DNA of 6,269 nt from Sulfitobacter sp. (GTDB taxonomy: Bacteria > Pseudomonadota > Alphaproteobacteria > Rhodobacterales > Rhodobacteraceae): assembly GCA_026421135.1 (NCBI GenBank), contig JAPKCR010000153.1, forward strand, positions 1-6,269, written 5' to 3'. Position 1 is the stretch's first letter; each line of letters begins with the position of its first letter. Shown one piece after another: positions 6,062-6,269 of this stretch. Under the pieces are notes generated by a model. That model saw nothing but the letters and a program-made list of their open reading frames with translations, was not told where the DNA came from and did no database searches. The translations under genes and the position numbers were made by a program.

Positions 6062-6269
6062 GGATTCAAAAAGCGCGCAACAATCATATTGTTTAACCGG
6101 CGACGCTCGCTTGGCGCAAAACTGGCATTTTGCCCACTGTTGCGATTGCCTTGAATTACTGACTGTCTTGACGTTACCTACTGTCGTCAACAGCCTCGTG
6201 GATACTGTCGAAAATCTTGACACTTTCACATTCTGACCAACTTCTAGGACCAATCGATTTCTTGCTGCC
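6062..6269. other. Intergenic tail after the cyclase: small hairpins and short repeats, no gene
   Basis: No convincing gene is visible. AACAAT-CAT-ATTGTT (6079-6093) is a small AT-rich hairpin 17 bp after the cyclase stop. GCAAAA-CTGGCA-TTTTGC (6116-6133) is a second hairpin, extendable by GG/CC with one bulge. Neither has a following T run, so each is at best a weak terminator. Further right, TACTGTCG occurs at 6179-6186 and 6203-6210, and TCTTGAC at 6166-6172 and 6215-6221. TTGACA at 6217-6222 resembles a -35 box, but no good -10 box lies 16-18 bp downstream. Confidence 0.4.

Noticed and set aside
5951..6253. 100-codon minus-strand frame covering the cyclase 3' end and the tail
   Set aside because: It overlaps the cyclase C-terminus by about 110 bp, has low-complexity ends and no recognised motif; the overlap and composition suggest chance.
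1..6269. CRISPR array, tRNA or rRNA genes
   Set aside because: No regularly spaced direct repeats of CRISPR length, no tRNA-like cloverleaf with a T-loop motif and no rRNA-like sequence were seen on either strand.

Overview
The window looks like an accessory stretch of an alphaproteobacterial chromosome or large plasmid, most likely from the Rhodobacterales (roseobacter-like). Three things point that way: moderate GC content, the style of the class III cyclase with TolB-like and TPR parts, and the choice-of-anchor F autotransporter. This is a judgement from protein style, not from a marker gene. Only three genes look intact, and between them lies a decayed stretch of mobile-element and gene debris.

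Layout. (1) Positions 2-2113, plus strand: the 3' part of a large autotransporter gene. It has a choice-of-anchor F-like passenger region and a C-terminal outer-membrane beta-barrel ending in Phe. It runs in from the left edge and is closed by a strong hairpin terminator at 2142-2170. (2) Positions 2187-2545: a relic of an IS3-family insertion sequence. Both terminal inverted repeats are visible (13 of 14 positions match), but only a twice-frameshifted orfA lies between them and orfB is gone. (3) Positions about 2569-2985: a DUF4365-like gene broken by two frameshifts and an in-frame stop, starting about 24 bp beyond the IS end. (4) Positions 2986-3252: no intact gene, only a weak minus-strand open stretch. 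(5) Positions 3253-4158, minus strand: a peptidoglycan-binding domain fused to a class 3 lipase, with no signal peptide. (6) Positions 4159-4381: a divergent intergenic region with a nested dyad before the lipase and a hairpin before the cyclase. (7) Positions 4382-6061, plus strand: a cytosolic class III nucleotide cyclase with TolB-like and TPR-like C-terminal parts. (8) Positions 6062-6269: an intergenic tail with small hairpins and short repeats.

The genes do not form an obvious operon or pathway. The autotransporter is a separate transcription unit. The lipase and cyclase are divergent and could share control elements in the 223-bp gap, but nothing shows a functional link. The most unusual intact gene is the peptidoglycan-binding/lipase fusion, whose architecture would suit an envelope-targeting enzyme or a secreted effector. 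The most informative structural observations are the internally deleted IS3 relic and the DUF4365 pseudogene beside it, neither of which appears as one continuous reading frame.
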